Below the pieces are notes generated by a model. That model searched no databases and was not told the origin of the DNA. It was given only the letters and a program-made list of their open reading frames with translations. Both the position numbers and the translations under genes were made by a program. From Marmoricola sp. (GTDB lineage Bacteria; Actinomycetota; Actinomycetes; Propionibacteriales; Nocardioidaceae): a DNA stretch of 15,378 bases. Positions 1 through 6,801 of this stretch are shown in pieces (position 1 is the stretch's first letter; every line of letters starts with the position of its first letter). The DNA is taken from NCBI GenBank assembly GCA_030151765.1, contig JASLCW010000187.1, positions 1-15,378 of the forward strand, in the 5' to 3' direction.

Positions 1-536
1 TCGCGCAGGACGGTGAGGCTCGTCGTACCCGTCTGGGCGCCGAGCTTGAGGCCCTTCAGGTCGGTCAGCGCACCCGGCTGGAGGTTCTTCTTCTTGAGCG
101 CGACCACGGCCTGGGCGGCGGTGTAGTAACCATCCGAGAAGTCGACCTTGGCGGCACGGGCCGGGGTGATCGAGATCTGGTTGATGTCGAAGTCGAACTT
201 CTTGTCACCGGGCGCGTACGAGTTGTTGAAGGGCTCGACGATCCACTTGACCTGGCTGGGCGTGAAGCCGAGCTCCTTGGCGACGGCGTACGCGACGGCC
301 GACTCGTAGCCCTTGCCGTTGCTGGGCTTGTTGTTCGCGAACCACGGGTCGTAGGCCGGCGAGTCGGTGGCGATCGTCAGCTGGCCCGCGGTCTTGAGCG
401 GCAGGTCCTTGACCGCGCAGGAGCCGGCGGAGCCCGTCCCCTTGGCGCTGGTGTCCTTCTCGGGCGAGCAGCCCATCGTGGCGACGAGGAGAGGGATGGC
501 TACCAGGGCGAGCGGTTTCAGCACGGGCTTGATCAT
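1..536 (-). CDS. Amino-acid-type ABC transporter substrate-binding lipoprotein (3' end beyond window)
   Basis: Only the first 178 residues are present; the gene runs off the left edge. The N-terminus (MIKPVLKPLALVAIPLLVA) is a short hydrophobic export signal ending at Cys23 (ATMGC), which I read as a lipobox, so the product would be a lipid-anchored extracellular binding protein. The rest fits SBP_bac_3, the polar amino acid family: LTIATDSPAY near residue 53, GYESAVAYAVAKELGF near 77, FDFDINQISITPARAAKVDF near 114-133 (cf. 'TPERxxxVDFS'), and DLKGLKLGAQTGTTS near 159. It would deliver an amino acid or similar polar solute to an ABC permease; the permease and ATPase would lie to the left. The ligand cannot be told from this fragment. 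The ATG has no Shine-Dalgarno sequence, but a -10-like hexamer sits 7 nt upstream, so translation may be leaderless. It diverges from the PadR gene, with 123 bp between the start codons. Confidence 0.88.
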   Translation of the reverse strand, partial: MIKPVLKPLALVAIPLLVATMGCSPEKDTSAKGTGSAGSCAVKDLPLKTAGQLTIATDSPAYDPWFANNKPSNGKGYESAVAYAVAKELGFTPSQVKWIVEPFNNSYAPGDKKFDFDINQISITPARAAKVDFSDGYYTAAQAVVALKKKNLQPGALTDLKGLKLGAQTGTTSLTVLR

Positions 537-543
537 GACCAGG

Positions 544-571
544 AGTCTAAGGCGCGCGATTCCGTCGCAAA
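544..571 (-). promoter_or_regulatory. Putative leaderless promoter of the substrate-binding protein gene
   Basis: Read on the minus strand, a TTTGCG -35-like element (566-571) is followed by a 16-bp spacer and TAGACT (544-549), which matches TAnnnT. Seven bases then lead to the ATG at 536, so transcription would start at or next to the start codon. No ribosome-binding site precedes that ATG, which agrees with a leaderless message. Confidence 0.45.
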
Positions 572-615
572 CGCCCAGCTCAGCCAGCGAAAGCGAACGA
601 GACGCAGGCCACATG

Positions 616-629
616 TGCAACTAGTTGCA
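616..629. promoter_or_regulatory. Perfect 14-bp palindrome, candidate PadR operator
   Basis: TGCAACTAGTTGCA is its own reverse complement. The two base pairs beyond the first flanking mismatch also match (AT at 613-614, AT at 631-632). It lies in the divergent region, 31 bp upstream of the chosen PadR start and 80 bp upstream of the binding-protein start. PadR-family proteins commonly repress their own operons through palindromes near the promoter, so this is the natural site for the adjacent regulator. That assignment is inference. Confidence 0.6.
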
Positions 630-653
630 TATCTGGTCGCGAGCGGCCACCCT
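625..653 (+). promoter_or_regulatory. Weak candidate promoter for the PadR-fadH operon
   Basis: TTGCAT (625-630) could be a -35 element. A 17-bp spacer leads to CACCCT (648-653), which keeps only the A2 and T6 of a -10 hexamer, followed by 6 nt to the ATG at 660. The right arm of the 616-629 palindrome overlaps the -35, so bound repressor would block it. The -10 is poor and this is tentative. Confidence 0.25.
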
Positions 654-659
654 CGAGGC

Positions 660-1190
660 ATGGCCCTGGAACACGCGCTGCTGGTCTCGCTGCGGGAACA
701 CCCCGCGGCGGGACTCGAGCTGGCCCGGCGTTTCGACCGTTCGATCGGCTTCTTCTGGAGTGCCACGCATCAGCAGATCTACAAGGTGCTGCGGCGCATG
801 GAGGACTCCGGCTGGGTGATCTCCGAGGTCCAGCCGCAGCGCGGCCGCCGCGACAAGACGGTCTACACGGTCACCCCCGAGGGCGTGCGCGCACTGGCGC
901 AGTGGATCGCGGAGAGCACCCCGCGCGAGTCCTTCCGCTCCGAGCTGGCAGTGAAGATGCGGGCCGCGTCGTACGGCGACCGCGAGCCCCTGCTGCGCGA
1001 CCTGGAACGTCGGATCGAGGACCACCGGACCCGGCTGGCGCACTACGAGGGCCTGCGCGATCGCGACTATCCCGACACCGCGTCCCTGAGCGGACCCGAA
1101 CTCGACCAATACCTGGTGCTTCGCGGTGGATTGCTGATGGAGCAGTTCTGGATCACCTGGCTCACTGAGTACTTGGAGGCACACCGATGA
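660..1190 (+). CDS. PadR-family transcriptional regulator
   Basis: A 176-residue DNA-binding repressor of the PadR type. The N-terminal half is a winged helix: MALEHALLVSLREHPAAGLE opens helix 1, ATHQQIYKVLRRMEDSGWV (about residues 39-57) is the recognition helix region, and RRDKTVYTVTPEGVRAL (about 66-82) is the wing with the family's Y-x-V/L-T-x-x-G pattern. The C-terminal half (FRSELAVKMRAA..., LLRDLERRIEDHRTRLAHYE) is the helical dimerisation domain (PadR C-terminal, Vir-like subfamily). A GTG at 615 in the same frame would add 15 residues, but they do not look like PadR sequence and would place the palindrome inside the gene, so I chose ATG 660. The stop overlaps the fadH start by ATGA. 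As I recall, M. tuberculosis has the same neighbours (Rv1176c, PadR-like, beside Rv1175c, fadH), suggesting an old functional link. The effector is unknown. Confidence 0.88.
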   Translation: MALEHALLVSLREHPAAGLELARRFDRSIGFFWSATHQQIYKVLRRMEDSGWVISEVQPQRGRRDKTVYTVTPEGVRALAQWIAESTPRESFRSELAVKMRAASYGDREPLLRDLERRIEDHRTRLAHYEGLRDRDYPDTASLSGPELDQYLVLRGGLLMEQFWITWLTEYLEAHR

Positions 1191-3196
1191 ACCAGCCGTA
1201 TCCGCACCTCTTCACTCCCCTGCAGCTCGGCACGCTGACGCTGCGCAATCGACTCGTGATGGGCTCGATGCACACCGGACTCGAGGACTTCTTCTGGGAC
1301 ATCCCCAAGCTGGCCGCCTATTTCGGCGCCCGCTCGGAGGGCGGCGTCGGGCTGATCGTCACCGGCGGCTACGCCCCCAACAAGCGCGGCTGGCTCAAGC
1401 CCTTCGCCTCCGAGATGACCACCCGGCTGCAGTCCGAACGGCACAAGCAGGTGACCGGCGCGGTCCACGAGCACGGCGGCGCGATCGCGATGCAGATCCT
1501 GCACGCGGGCCGCTACTCCTATGTGCCGTGGTCGGTCTCGGCCAGCGCGATCAAGGCTCCGATCAATCCCTTCAAGCCCTCCGCCCTGTCCACGAAGGGC
1601 GTCGACAAGACCGCCTCGGACTTCGCGCGTTCGGCCGGGCTCGCCCGGCGTGCCGGGTACGACGCCGTCGAGATCATGGGATCCGAGGGCTACCTGATCA
1701 ATCAGTTCCTCGCCGAGCGAACCAACAAGCGCCGTGACAAGTGGGGCGGGTCGGCCACCAACCGGATGCGCTTCCCGGTCGAGGTGGTACGCCGTACCCG
1801 CGAGACGGTCGGACCGGACTTCCCCATCGTCTATCGGATCTCGCTGCTCGACCTCGTCGAAGGCGGCCAGACCTGGGAGGAGGTCGTCGACCTGGCCCAC
1901 CGGCTGGAGGAGGCCGGCGTCACCGCCTTCAACACCGGCATCGGCTGGCACGAGGCCCGTGTCCCCACGATCATCACGCAGGTGCCGCGCGGCATCTGGA
2001 CGTCGTACACGGCCCGGCTGAAGGCGGAGGTCTCCGTCCCGGTCTGCGCCTCCAACCGGCTGAACACCCCGGAGGCGGCCGAGGCCCTGCTGGAGCGGGG
2101 CGAGTGCGATCTCGTCTCGATGGCGCGGCCGCTGCTCGCCGACCCGGACTTCGCGGCCAAGGCGGCGGCCGGCCGCAGCGACGAGATCAACACCTGCATC
2201 GCCTGCAACCAGGCCTGCCTCGACCATGCCTTCGCCAACAAGCACGCGTCCTGCCTGGTCAATCCGCGCGCCTGCCACGAGACCACGCTCGTCCTCGGCC
2301 GCACCCGGGTCGCTCGCTCGGTGGCCGTCGTCGGCGCCGGCCCGGCCGGACTCGCCGCGGCCACGTCGTACGCCGAGCGCGGCTTCGCGGTCACCCTCCT
2401 CGAGAAGAACCAGGCGATCGGCGGGCAGTTCCGGCTGGCGATGCGGGTGCCCGGCAAGGAGGACTTCGCGGACACGCTGCGCTATTTCGCGAAGCGACTC
2501 GACGTGCTCGGAGTCGACGTACGACTGGGCACGGTGGCGACGCCCGAACTGCTCGAGGACTTCGACGAGGTGGTCATCGCGACGGGCGTCGAGCCCCGCA
2601 TCCCCGCCATCGACGGCATCAGCCACCCCAAGGTCGTCTCCTACGCCGATGTCCTGTCCGGGGCGGTCATACCGGGCCGGCGGGTGGCAGTGGTCGGTGC
2701 GGGCGGCATCGGCGTCGACGTGGCGGTCTGGCTGACGCACACGCCCGAGTCGGACGACGAATGGCTGGCGCACTGGGGCGTCGGCGACCCGTCACTCTTC
2801 GCGGGCGGGCTCACCGAGCCGAAGCCGCGCGAGCCCGGGCGCGAGGTCTTCCTGCTGCAGCGCAAGGAATCGATGATCGGCAAGGATCTCGGCAAGACCT
2901 CCGGGTGGGCGCATCGTGCCGTGCTGAAGCAGTCGGGTGTCGTCCAGATCAAGGGAGTCGCCTACGACCGGATCGACGACCAGGGGCTGCACATCACTGT
3001 CGAGGGCACCGCGCGCGTTCTCGACGTGGACCATGTAGTCATCTGCGCCGGCCAGGAGTCGGTGCGTTCGCTGTACGACGCCCTCGACGGCGATGCCCGC
3101 CCCGTCGCAATCATCGGCGGGGCCGACGTGGCCGCCGAGCTCGACGCGAAGCGGGCCATCCGCCAGGGCACCGAGCTCGCCGCGGCGGCTCGCTGA
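1187..3196 (+). CDS. fadH: NADPH-dependent 2,4-dienoyl-CoA reductase
   Basis: A 669-residue flavo-iron-sulfur enzyme that reduces 2,4-dienoyl-CoA to an enoyl-CoA so that polyunsaturated fatty acids with even-position double bonds can complete beta-oxidation. Domain order is an N-terminal Old-Yellow-Enzyme-type FMN barrel (about 1-330), a 4Fe-4S motif, then an FAD/NADPH-binding half. The Fe-S cysteines are Cys337, 340, 344 and 356 (C-x2-C-x3-C-x11-C; CIACNQAC), the FAD fingerprint is VAVVGAGPAG at 379-388, and VAVVGAGGIG near 501 is the NADPH-side GxGxxG. Tyr169 (in MGSEGYLINQF) and His255 (in GIGWHEARVPTI) match the catalytic Tyr166/His252 of E. coli FadH with a constant offset of three, and long stretches resemble FadH as I recall it, which is more specific than a generic 'NADH:flavin oxidoreductase' label. 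A good SD (TGGAGG, 1174-1179) sits 7 nt before the ATG, inside the end of the PadR gene. The enzyme is cytosolic. Confidence 0.93.
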   Translation: MNQPYPHLFTPLQLGTLTLRNRLVMGSMHTGLEDFFWDIPKLAAYFGARSEGGVGLIVTGGYAPNKRGWLKPFASEMTTRLQSERHKQVTGAVHEHGGAIAMQILHAGRYSYVPWSVSASAIKAPINPFKPSALSTKGVDKTASDFARSAGLARRAGYDAVEIMGSEGYLINQFLAERTNKRRDKWGGSATNRMRFPVEVVRRTRETVGPDFPIVYRISLLDLVEGGQTWEEVVDLAHRLEEAGVTAFNTGIGWHEARVPTIITQVPRGIWTSYTARLKAEVSVPVCASNRLNTPEAAEALLERGECDLVSMARPLLADPDFAAKAAAGRSDEINTCIACNQACLDHAFANKHASCLVNPRACHETTLVLGRTRVARSVAVVGAGPAGLAAATSYAERGFAVTLLEKNQAIGGQFRLAMRVPGKEDFADTLRYFAKRLDVLGVDVRLGTVATPELLEDFDEVVIATGVEPRIPAIDGISHPKVVSYADVLSGAVIPGRRVAVVGAGGIGVDVAVWLTHTPESDDEWLAHWGVGDPSLFAGGLTEPKPREPGREVFLLQRKESMIGKDLGKTSGWAHRAVLKQSGVVQIKGVAYDRIDDQGLHITVEGTARVLDVDHVVICAGQESVRSLYDALDGDARPVAIIGGADVAAELDAKRAIRQGTELAAAAR

Positions 3197-3225
3197 GCCG
3201 GTCCGCGACCCGGCATGATCGAGCC

Positions 3226-3864
3226 ATGAGTGCTGAGCTGGTGGCCGATCGGGTGGGCGTCACACAGGGGCAACGGGTGCTGCTGCCGCCCACCAGCCTG
3301 ACGGTCGCGACCGGCGAGCTCGTGGTGGTGGCCGGCGATCCGGGTCCGGGGCATGCGCTGCTCGCGCTCGCCCTCGCCGGGCGGCTGGACACCTTCGACG
3401 GAGCCATCTCGTACGACGGCGCACCCGGCCGCAGGGCCCGGCAGCAGGCTGTCGCCCTGGTCGACGTGCCGACGGTCAGCGAACCCGACGACGCCGTCCC
3501 GCTGCGGACCATCGTCGGCGAGGAACTGGCGATGGCGCGGATGCCCGCCGGACGTACGCATGTCGCCCGATGGCTCGAGGGCCAGGGCTTCGGGGCCTAC
3601 GCCGACGCGCGGATCGAGGATCTGCCCGCCGTCGTACGGACGACGGCGCTGGCGCGCCTCGCCGAGCAACGGCCCGACGTCCGCCATCTCGTCATCACCC
3701 TGCCGGAACGCAACGGCGGGCTGCCCGCCGACTGGTGGGAGCTCGCCCACCATGCCACCGAGCGCGGCTACGGCGTCGTCGTCACCGTCTCCCTCGGCAT
3801 CGCCGAACATCTCGATCGTGAACCCGTCCTCATGGGCGACGCAGGCAAGGAGTCCTCCCGATGA
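3226..3864 (+). CDS. ABC-ATPase-like protein with degenerate nucleotide-binding motifs
   Basis: A 212-residue protein with the outline of an ABC nucleotide-binding domain. A typical opening (LVADRVGVTQGQRVLLPPTS, then LTVATGELVVVAGDPG) is followed by LAGRLDTFDGAISYDG, the usual post-Walker-A segment. The working residues are gone. The Walker A position reads GDPGPGHA (37-44), with His43 and Ala44 where Lys and Ser/Thr belong. The signature region (about 129-140) reads RIEDLPAVVRTT instead of LSGGQ, and the Walker B/catalytic Glu position (about 153-161) reads RHLVITLPE instead of a hydrophobic-DE. It is also shorter than a usual ABC ATPase. It is therefore unlikely to hydrolyse ATP. The ATG was chosen because homology begins there; its ribosome site is weak. 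The stop overlaps the next gene by ATGA, so it is probably a dedicated partner of the Pip-like protein, perhaps a scaffold or regulatory subunit (inference). Confidence 0.75.
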   Translation: MSAELVADRVGVTQGQRVLLPPTSLTVATGELVVVAGDPGPGHALLALALAGRLDTFDGAISYDGAPGRRARQQAVALVDVPTVSEPDDAVPLRTIVGEELAMARMPAGRTHVARWLEGQGFGAYADARIEDLPAVVRTTALARLAEQRPDVRHLVITLPERNGGLPADWWELAHHATERGYGVVVTVSLGIAEHLDREPVLMGDAGKESSR

Positions 3865-5756
3865 CCTCACTTCGGATGGCGCTCACCGAGCTGCGGCGAC
3901 TCACCGTCGGGCGGCTGCCCAAGATCGCACTGCTCGCGCTGGCCCTGGTGCCGACGCTGTACGGCGGCCTCTACCTCTACGCGAACCACGACCCCTACGG
4001 CCGGCTCAGTCAGGTCCCGGCCGCACTCGTCGTCCTCGACCAGGGTTCGAAGCTTCCCGACGGCACGGCCGTCGAGGCCGGACGAGAGCTGGCCGACCAG
4101 TTGCTCGAGCAACGCGACTTCCAGTGGCACGAGGTCTCCGCGAGCGAGGCCCGCAAGGGGATCCGCGACGGCAAGTACGACTTCGGGCTCGCCGTACCCG
4201 CGGGCTTCTCGGCGGCCTTCGCCAGTACGGCGAACTTCGATCCCCAGCAGGCGAAGCTGGAGATGATCACCAACGACGCGAACTCCTATCTCTCCACCAC
4301 GATCGCGAACACCGTGTCGGAGAAGGTGCGCACCGCGCTGGCGCAGAAGTTCGGCGAACAGGCCGCGACGCAGTTCCTCAATGCACTCGGCACCATTCGC
4401 GGCTCGATCGTGCGCGCGGCCGACGGCGCCGGGCAGCTGGCCACCGGACTCGACCAGGCACGCACCGGAAGCCGGCAGCTCGCCAAGGGCAGCCGCCAGC
4501 TCGACGCCGGCAGCAGCAAGCTCGCCGGCGGGCTGGACACGCTCGCCGGCAAGACCCGGAGCCTGCCCGCGGACACCCGCCGCCTCGCCAACGGCGCGGC
4601 ACAGGTCGCTGCCGCGGACAGCAAGATCGCCGGCATCGGCGATCGCGTCGCCGCGGTCGGGACCACGATCCGCCAGCGGTACGACGACCGCCGTCGCGAC
4701 CTGGCGACCAAGATGGACCAGCTCGGCCTCACTGCCGACCAGAAGCAGAAGCTGCTGGCCGTCTACGACCGCCTCGGCACCCCGATCAGGGATGCGAATG
4801 CCACGGTGCAGAAGGCGCATCGCGATCTCGACCGCCTCGCCTCGGGCGCGAAGCAGGTCGCGCAAGGCACCCGTCAGCTGGCCAATGCGACACCGGCGCT
4901 CGTGGCCGGCATCGGCCAGGCGCGTACCGGCAGTCGGCAGCTCTCGACGGGCGCGCACAAGCTGGCGGGAGGCGCGACCGAACTCGACACCGGCATCGGC
5001 AAGCTGGCCTCCGGAGCGCACACGCTCGCCGGCGGACTCAAGGACGGTGCCGCGAAGATCCCCACCGTCGACGAAGCCACCCGCACGAAACTCGCGCAGA
5101 CGCTGGGCAATCCGGTCGCCATCAACGACATCGCGCAGACCAAGGCGGGCTCGTACGGCGCCGGCCTGGCGCCCTTCTTCCTGTCCCTGGCCGCCTGGAT
5201 CGGCGGCTATGTGCTCTTCCTGCTGGTCCGGCCACTCTCGAATCGCGCCATGGCGGCCAACCAGACGCCGGTACGTGTCGCCGTCGGCGGCTGGATCACT
5301 CCCGCTCTGCTGGGCATCGTGCAGATGGCGGTGATGCTGACCGTCGTACTGCTGGCCGTGAAGATCGATGCCGCCAACCTGGCCGGCACCTTCGCCTTCC
5401 TCGTTCTGGTCTCGATCACCTTCGTGGCGATCGTGCATGCGCTGAACGCCTGGCTGGGGACGGCCGGCCAGTTCCTCGGCCTGGTGCTGATGGTGCTGCA
5501 ACTGGTCACCTGCGGCGGCACCTTCCCGTGGCAGACGATCCCGGAGCCGCTGTACTTCCTGCACCACATCCTGCCGATGAGCTATGCCCTCGACGGCATG
5601 CGGCAGCTCATGTACGGCGGCCTCTCCAGCCGGGTCGCGGACGACGTACTCGTCCTTCTCGCCTGGCTGCTGCTGGCCCTCTTCGCCACCTCGCGCGCGG
5701 CTCGCAAGCAACGCGTGTGGTCGCTCAAGCGGGTGAAGCCGGAACTCAGCATCTGA
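3861..5756 (+). CDS. YhgE/Pip-family membrane protein (ABC-2-like C-terminus)
   Basis: A 631-residue membrane protein with the YhgE/Pip layout: one N-terminal transmembrane helix (about 21-41), a large extracytoplasmic region (about 42-433), and a C-terminal ABC-2-like block of about five helices (about 435-459, 474-502, 509-531, 536-553, 593-610). GGTFP at 552-556 and LPMSYALDGMRQLMYGG near 571-587 are typical of the family. The outer region holds two glycine-heptad arrays (see repeats) separated by a helical stretch. The family is related to the L. lactis phage-infection protein Pip and, more distantly, to YueB/EsaA of type VII secretion systems; in most bacteria its role is unknown, with export or envelope functions proposed. 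A clear SD (AAGGAG, 3847-3852) lies 8 nt before the ATG, and the ATGA overlap couples it to the pseudo-ATPase. No ESX/T7SS gene is visible here, so I do not call it EsaA. Confidence 0.82.
   Translation: MTSLRMALTELRRLTVGRLPKIALLALALVPTLYGGLYLYANHDPYGRLSQVPAALVVLDQGSKLPDGTAVEAGRELADQLLEQRDFQWHEVSASEARKGIRDGKYDFGLAVPAGFSAAFASTANFDPQQAKLEMITNDANSYLSTTIANTVSEKVRTALAQKFGEQAATQFLNALGTIRGSIVRAADGAGQLATGLDQARTGSRQLAKGSRQLDAGSSKLAGGLDTLAGKTRSLPADTRRLANGAAQVAAADSKIAGIGDRVAAVGTTIRQRYDDRRRDLATKMDQLGLTADQKQKLLAVYDRLGTPIRDANATVQKAHRDLDRLASGAKQVAQGTRQLANATPALVAGIGQARTGSRQLSTGAHKLAGGATELDTGIGKLASGAHTLAGGLKDGAAKIPTVDEATRTKLAQTLGNPVAINDIAQTKAGSYGAGLAPFFLSLAAWIGGYVLFLLVRPLSNRAMAANQTPVRVAVGGWITPALLGIVQMAVMLTVVLLAVKIDAANLAGTFAFLVLVSITFVAIVHALNAWLGTAGQFLGLVLMVLQLVTCGGTFPWQTIPEPLYFLHHILPMSYALDGMRQLMYGGLSSRVADDVLVLLAWLLLALFATSRAARKQRVWSLKRVKPELSI
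4425..4532 (+). repeat. First glycine-heptad array in the Pip-like protein
   Basis: Residues 189-224 place a glycine at exactly every seventh position (189, 196, 203, 210, 217, 224), with a repeating pattern of about G-x-x-Q/K-L-x-x. It contains QARTGSRQL (199-207), which recurs in the second array. The pattern suits a long alpha-helical coil or glycine zipper outside the membrane. Confidence 0.75.
4908..5036 (+). repeat. Second glycine-heptad array in the Pip-like protein
   Basis: Residues 350-392 carry glycines at 350, 357, 364, 371, 378, 385 and 392, an unbroken period of seven. QARTGSRQL (353-361) repeats the motif of the first array, and the G-x-x-K/E-L-x-x pattern is the same. The two arrays flank a region with its own helical character (about 270-330) and could pack antiparallel or mediate oligomerisation (inference). 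Confidence 0.75.
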
Positions 5757-5804
5757 AGCCCTAGTCTGGTGTGCCTCGGGCTCGATCGATCCGACCGGAT
5801 GAAC

Positions 5805-5810
5805 AGGTGG
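5805..5810 (+). promoter_or_regulatory. Ribosome-binding site that decides the GTG start at 5816
   Basis: AGGTGG ends 5 nt before GTG 5816. An in-frame GTG at 5771 lacks such a site and would put 15 charged residues in front of the signal peptide, so the downstream start is preferred. Confidence 0.6.
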
Positions 5811-5815
5811 TTCAC

Positions 5816-6667
5816 GTGCACCGACGCCTCGCACCCCTTGCCGCAGTCTGCTCAGCCCTTGCCCTGGTTCTCGGGCTCTTCACGGCGGCTGCCCTTCCCG
5901 CCGAGGCGAAGCCGCCGCCCTCGCTGACCAGGAAGGCCCTCCTCAACGCGCCGATCCGGGGTGTCTGCGGCGGCTGGAGGGGACACTTCACCAACGGCAC
6001 CCTGTCGGACGCACAGGACTACGAGAGCATCCGCGTCGGAGCGACCGCACTCGGCAACCTGGACAACCGGGGTGGCCGGGACGGCGCCATCGTGGTCTCC
6101 TGCGGGACCCGGACGCCGTACCCGAACTTCATCGTGGCCTACACCGCGAACCGGCACGGCCGACCCGTACTCCGCTCGGTCCGGTCGCTGCCCTCGATCG
6201 ACAAGACCCTCGACCGGTACGCCGGCTATGTGACGAAGTTCCGGATCCGTTCCCGGCACATCGTCGCCCGCTGGGACTCGAACGAAGTGGACAGCGTCGG
6301 CGCGAATCCCGAGTCGGGCGTCGTACCCAGTGTCGGCAGCCTGGTCCTCCGCAAGGGCAGGCTGCGGGTGTCCTCGATCGAACGCCAGGGCCTGCGCTGG
6401 TTGACCGGACGTTTCGCTCAAGCGATGGGCAAGAAGCACTACGCGGCCGCTACGAGGATCGCCTCCGCGCGGATCGTCCGGGATCTCAAGGGCCTGCGGG
6501 CCCGCGTGTGGTCGGAGAAGATCCACTGGTACTACGGTGCCTGGCAGCCGGGCGACGACCGTTACAAGGGCTGGGCGGTCTACGAGAAGGCGGGCTTCGG
6601 TCTCACCCTCCTCTACGACGAGACCGCCGACCGGTGGGAGTTCACCGGCGACTACATGTTCACCTGA
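5816..6667 (+). CDS. Secreted protein of unknown family
   Basis: I do not recognise the family. The 283-residue product begins with a clear Sec signal peptide: MHRR, then a hydrophobic core (LAPLAAVCSALALVLGLFTA) and an AEA cleavage site before KPPPS at about residue 32. The mature part is soluble, with no further membrane helix. It holds two cysteines close to its ends of one segment (RGVCGGWRGHF and AIVVSCGTRTP), which could form a disulfide, and several aromatic-rich stretches (IHWYYGAWQPGDDRYKGWAVY, DRWEFTGDYMF at the C-terminus). The segment DAQDYESIRVGATALGNLDN followed by RDGAIVVSC resembles secreted actinobacterial proteins that describe a measured quantity ('GDLDGDGRDDAAV'-like), but this is too weak to assign. 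It sits 59 bp after the Pip-like gene and has a possible -10 (TAGTCT, 5762-5767) without a convincing -35, so it may be transcribed separately. Confidence 0.7.
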   Translation: MHRRLAPLAAVCSALALVLGLFTAAALPAEAKPPPSLTRKALLNAPIRGVCGGWRGHFTNGTLSDAQDYESIRVGATALGNLDNRGGRDGAIVVSCGTRTPYPNFIVAYTANRHGRPVLRSVRSLPSIDKTLDRYAGYVTKFRIRSRHIVARWDSNEVDSVGANPESGVVPSVGSLVLRKGRLRVSSIERQGLRWLTGRFAQAMGKKHYAAATRIASARIVRDLKGLRARVWSEKIHWYYGAWQPGDDRYKGWAVYEKAGFGLTLLYDETADRWEFTGDYMFT

Positions 6668-6735
6668 GTCTCCCTCGGGGCCTGCTGATCTGACGCCCCC
6701 CGTCCGGTGCTGAACGGCTTGTCATCCGATCGTCA

Positions 6736-6765
6736 TTGAGCTTCGCCGTACTCATCGCATACCGT
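6736..6765 (+). promoter_or_regulatory. Candidate promoter of the propeller protein gene
   Basis: TTGAGC (6736-6741), an 18-bp spacer and TACCGT (6760-6765) give a good vegetative-type promoter. Transcription would begin near 6772, leaving a leader of about 30 nt with an SD-like GGGGGA (6793-6798) before the ATG at 6802. It implies that this gene is transcribed apart from its upstream neighbour. Confidence 0.5.
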
Positions 6766-6801
6766 GCTGAGAGTTCGATCGGTGCGGACCTCGGGGGATA
6801 C

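Noticed and set aside
1067..2773. Long antisense open frame opposite fadH, with similar long frames opposite the Pip, NiCoT and DUF1501 genes
   Set aside because: These frames follow from GC-rich third positions of the real genes. Their products are rich in Arg/Gly/Asp/Ala, lack domains, and the opposite strand encodes strongly recognisable proteins.
3197..3214. Small inverted repeat GCCGG...CCGGC between fadH and the pseudo-ATPase gene as a terminator
   Set aside because: The stem is only 5 bp and such short GC repeats are common by chance in this base composition; it does not justify splitting the operon.
3861..5756. Type VII secretion (EsaA) or phage-receptor locus
   Set aside because: The protein belongs to the broad superfamily, but no EssC/EccC ATPase, WXG100 protein or mycosin lies in the window, and no phage gene is present.
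5771..5815. Upstream GTG start for the secreted unknown protein
   Set aside because: It would precede the signal peptide with 15 mostly charged residues and has no ribosome-binding site, whereas GTG 5816 has AGGTGG at 5-nt spacing.
6677..6699. GGGGC...GCCCC hairpin after the secreted unknown gene
   Set aside because: It has a 5-bp stem with a 13-nt loop and no U-tract. Too weak to list as a terminator, although some termination must occur here if the propeller gene has its own promoter.
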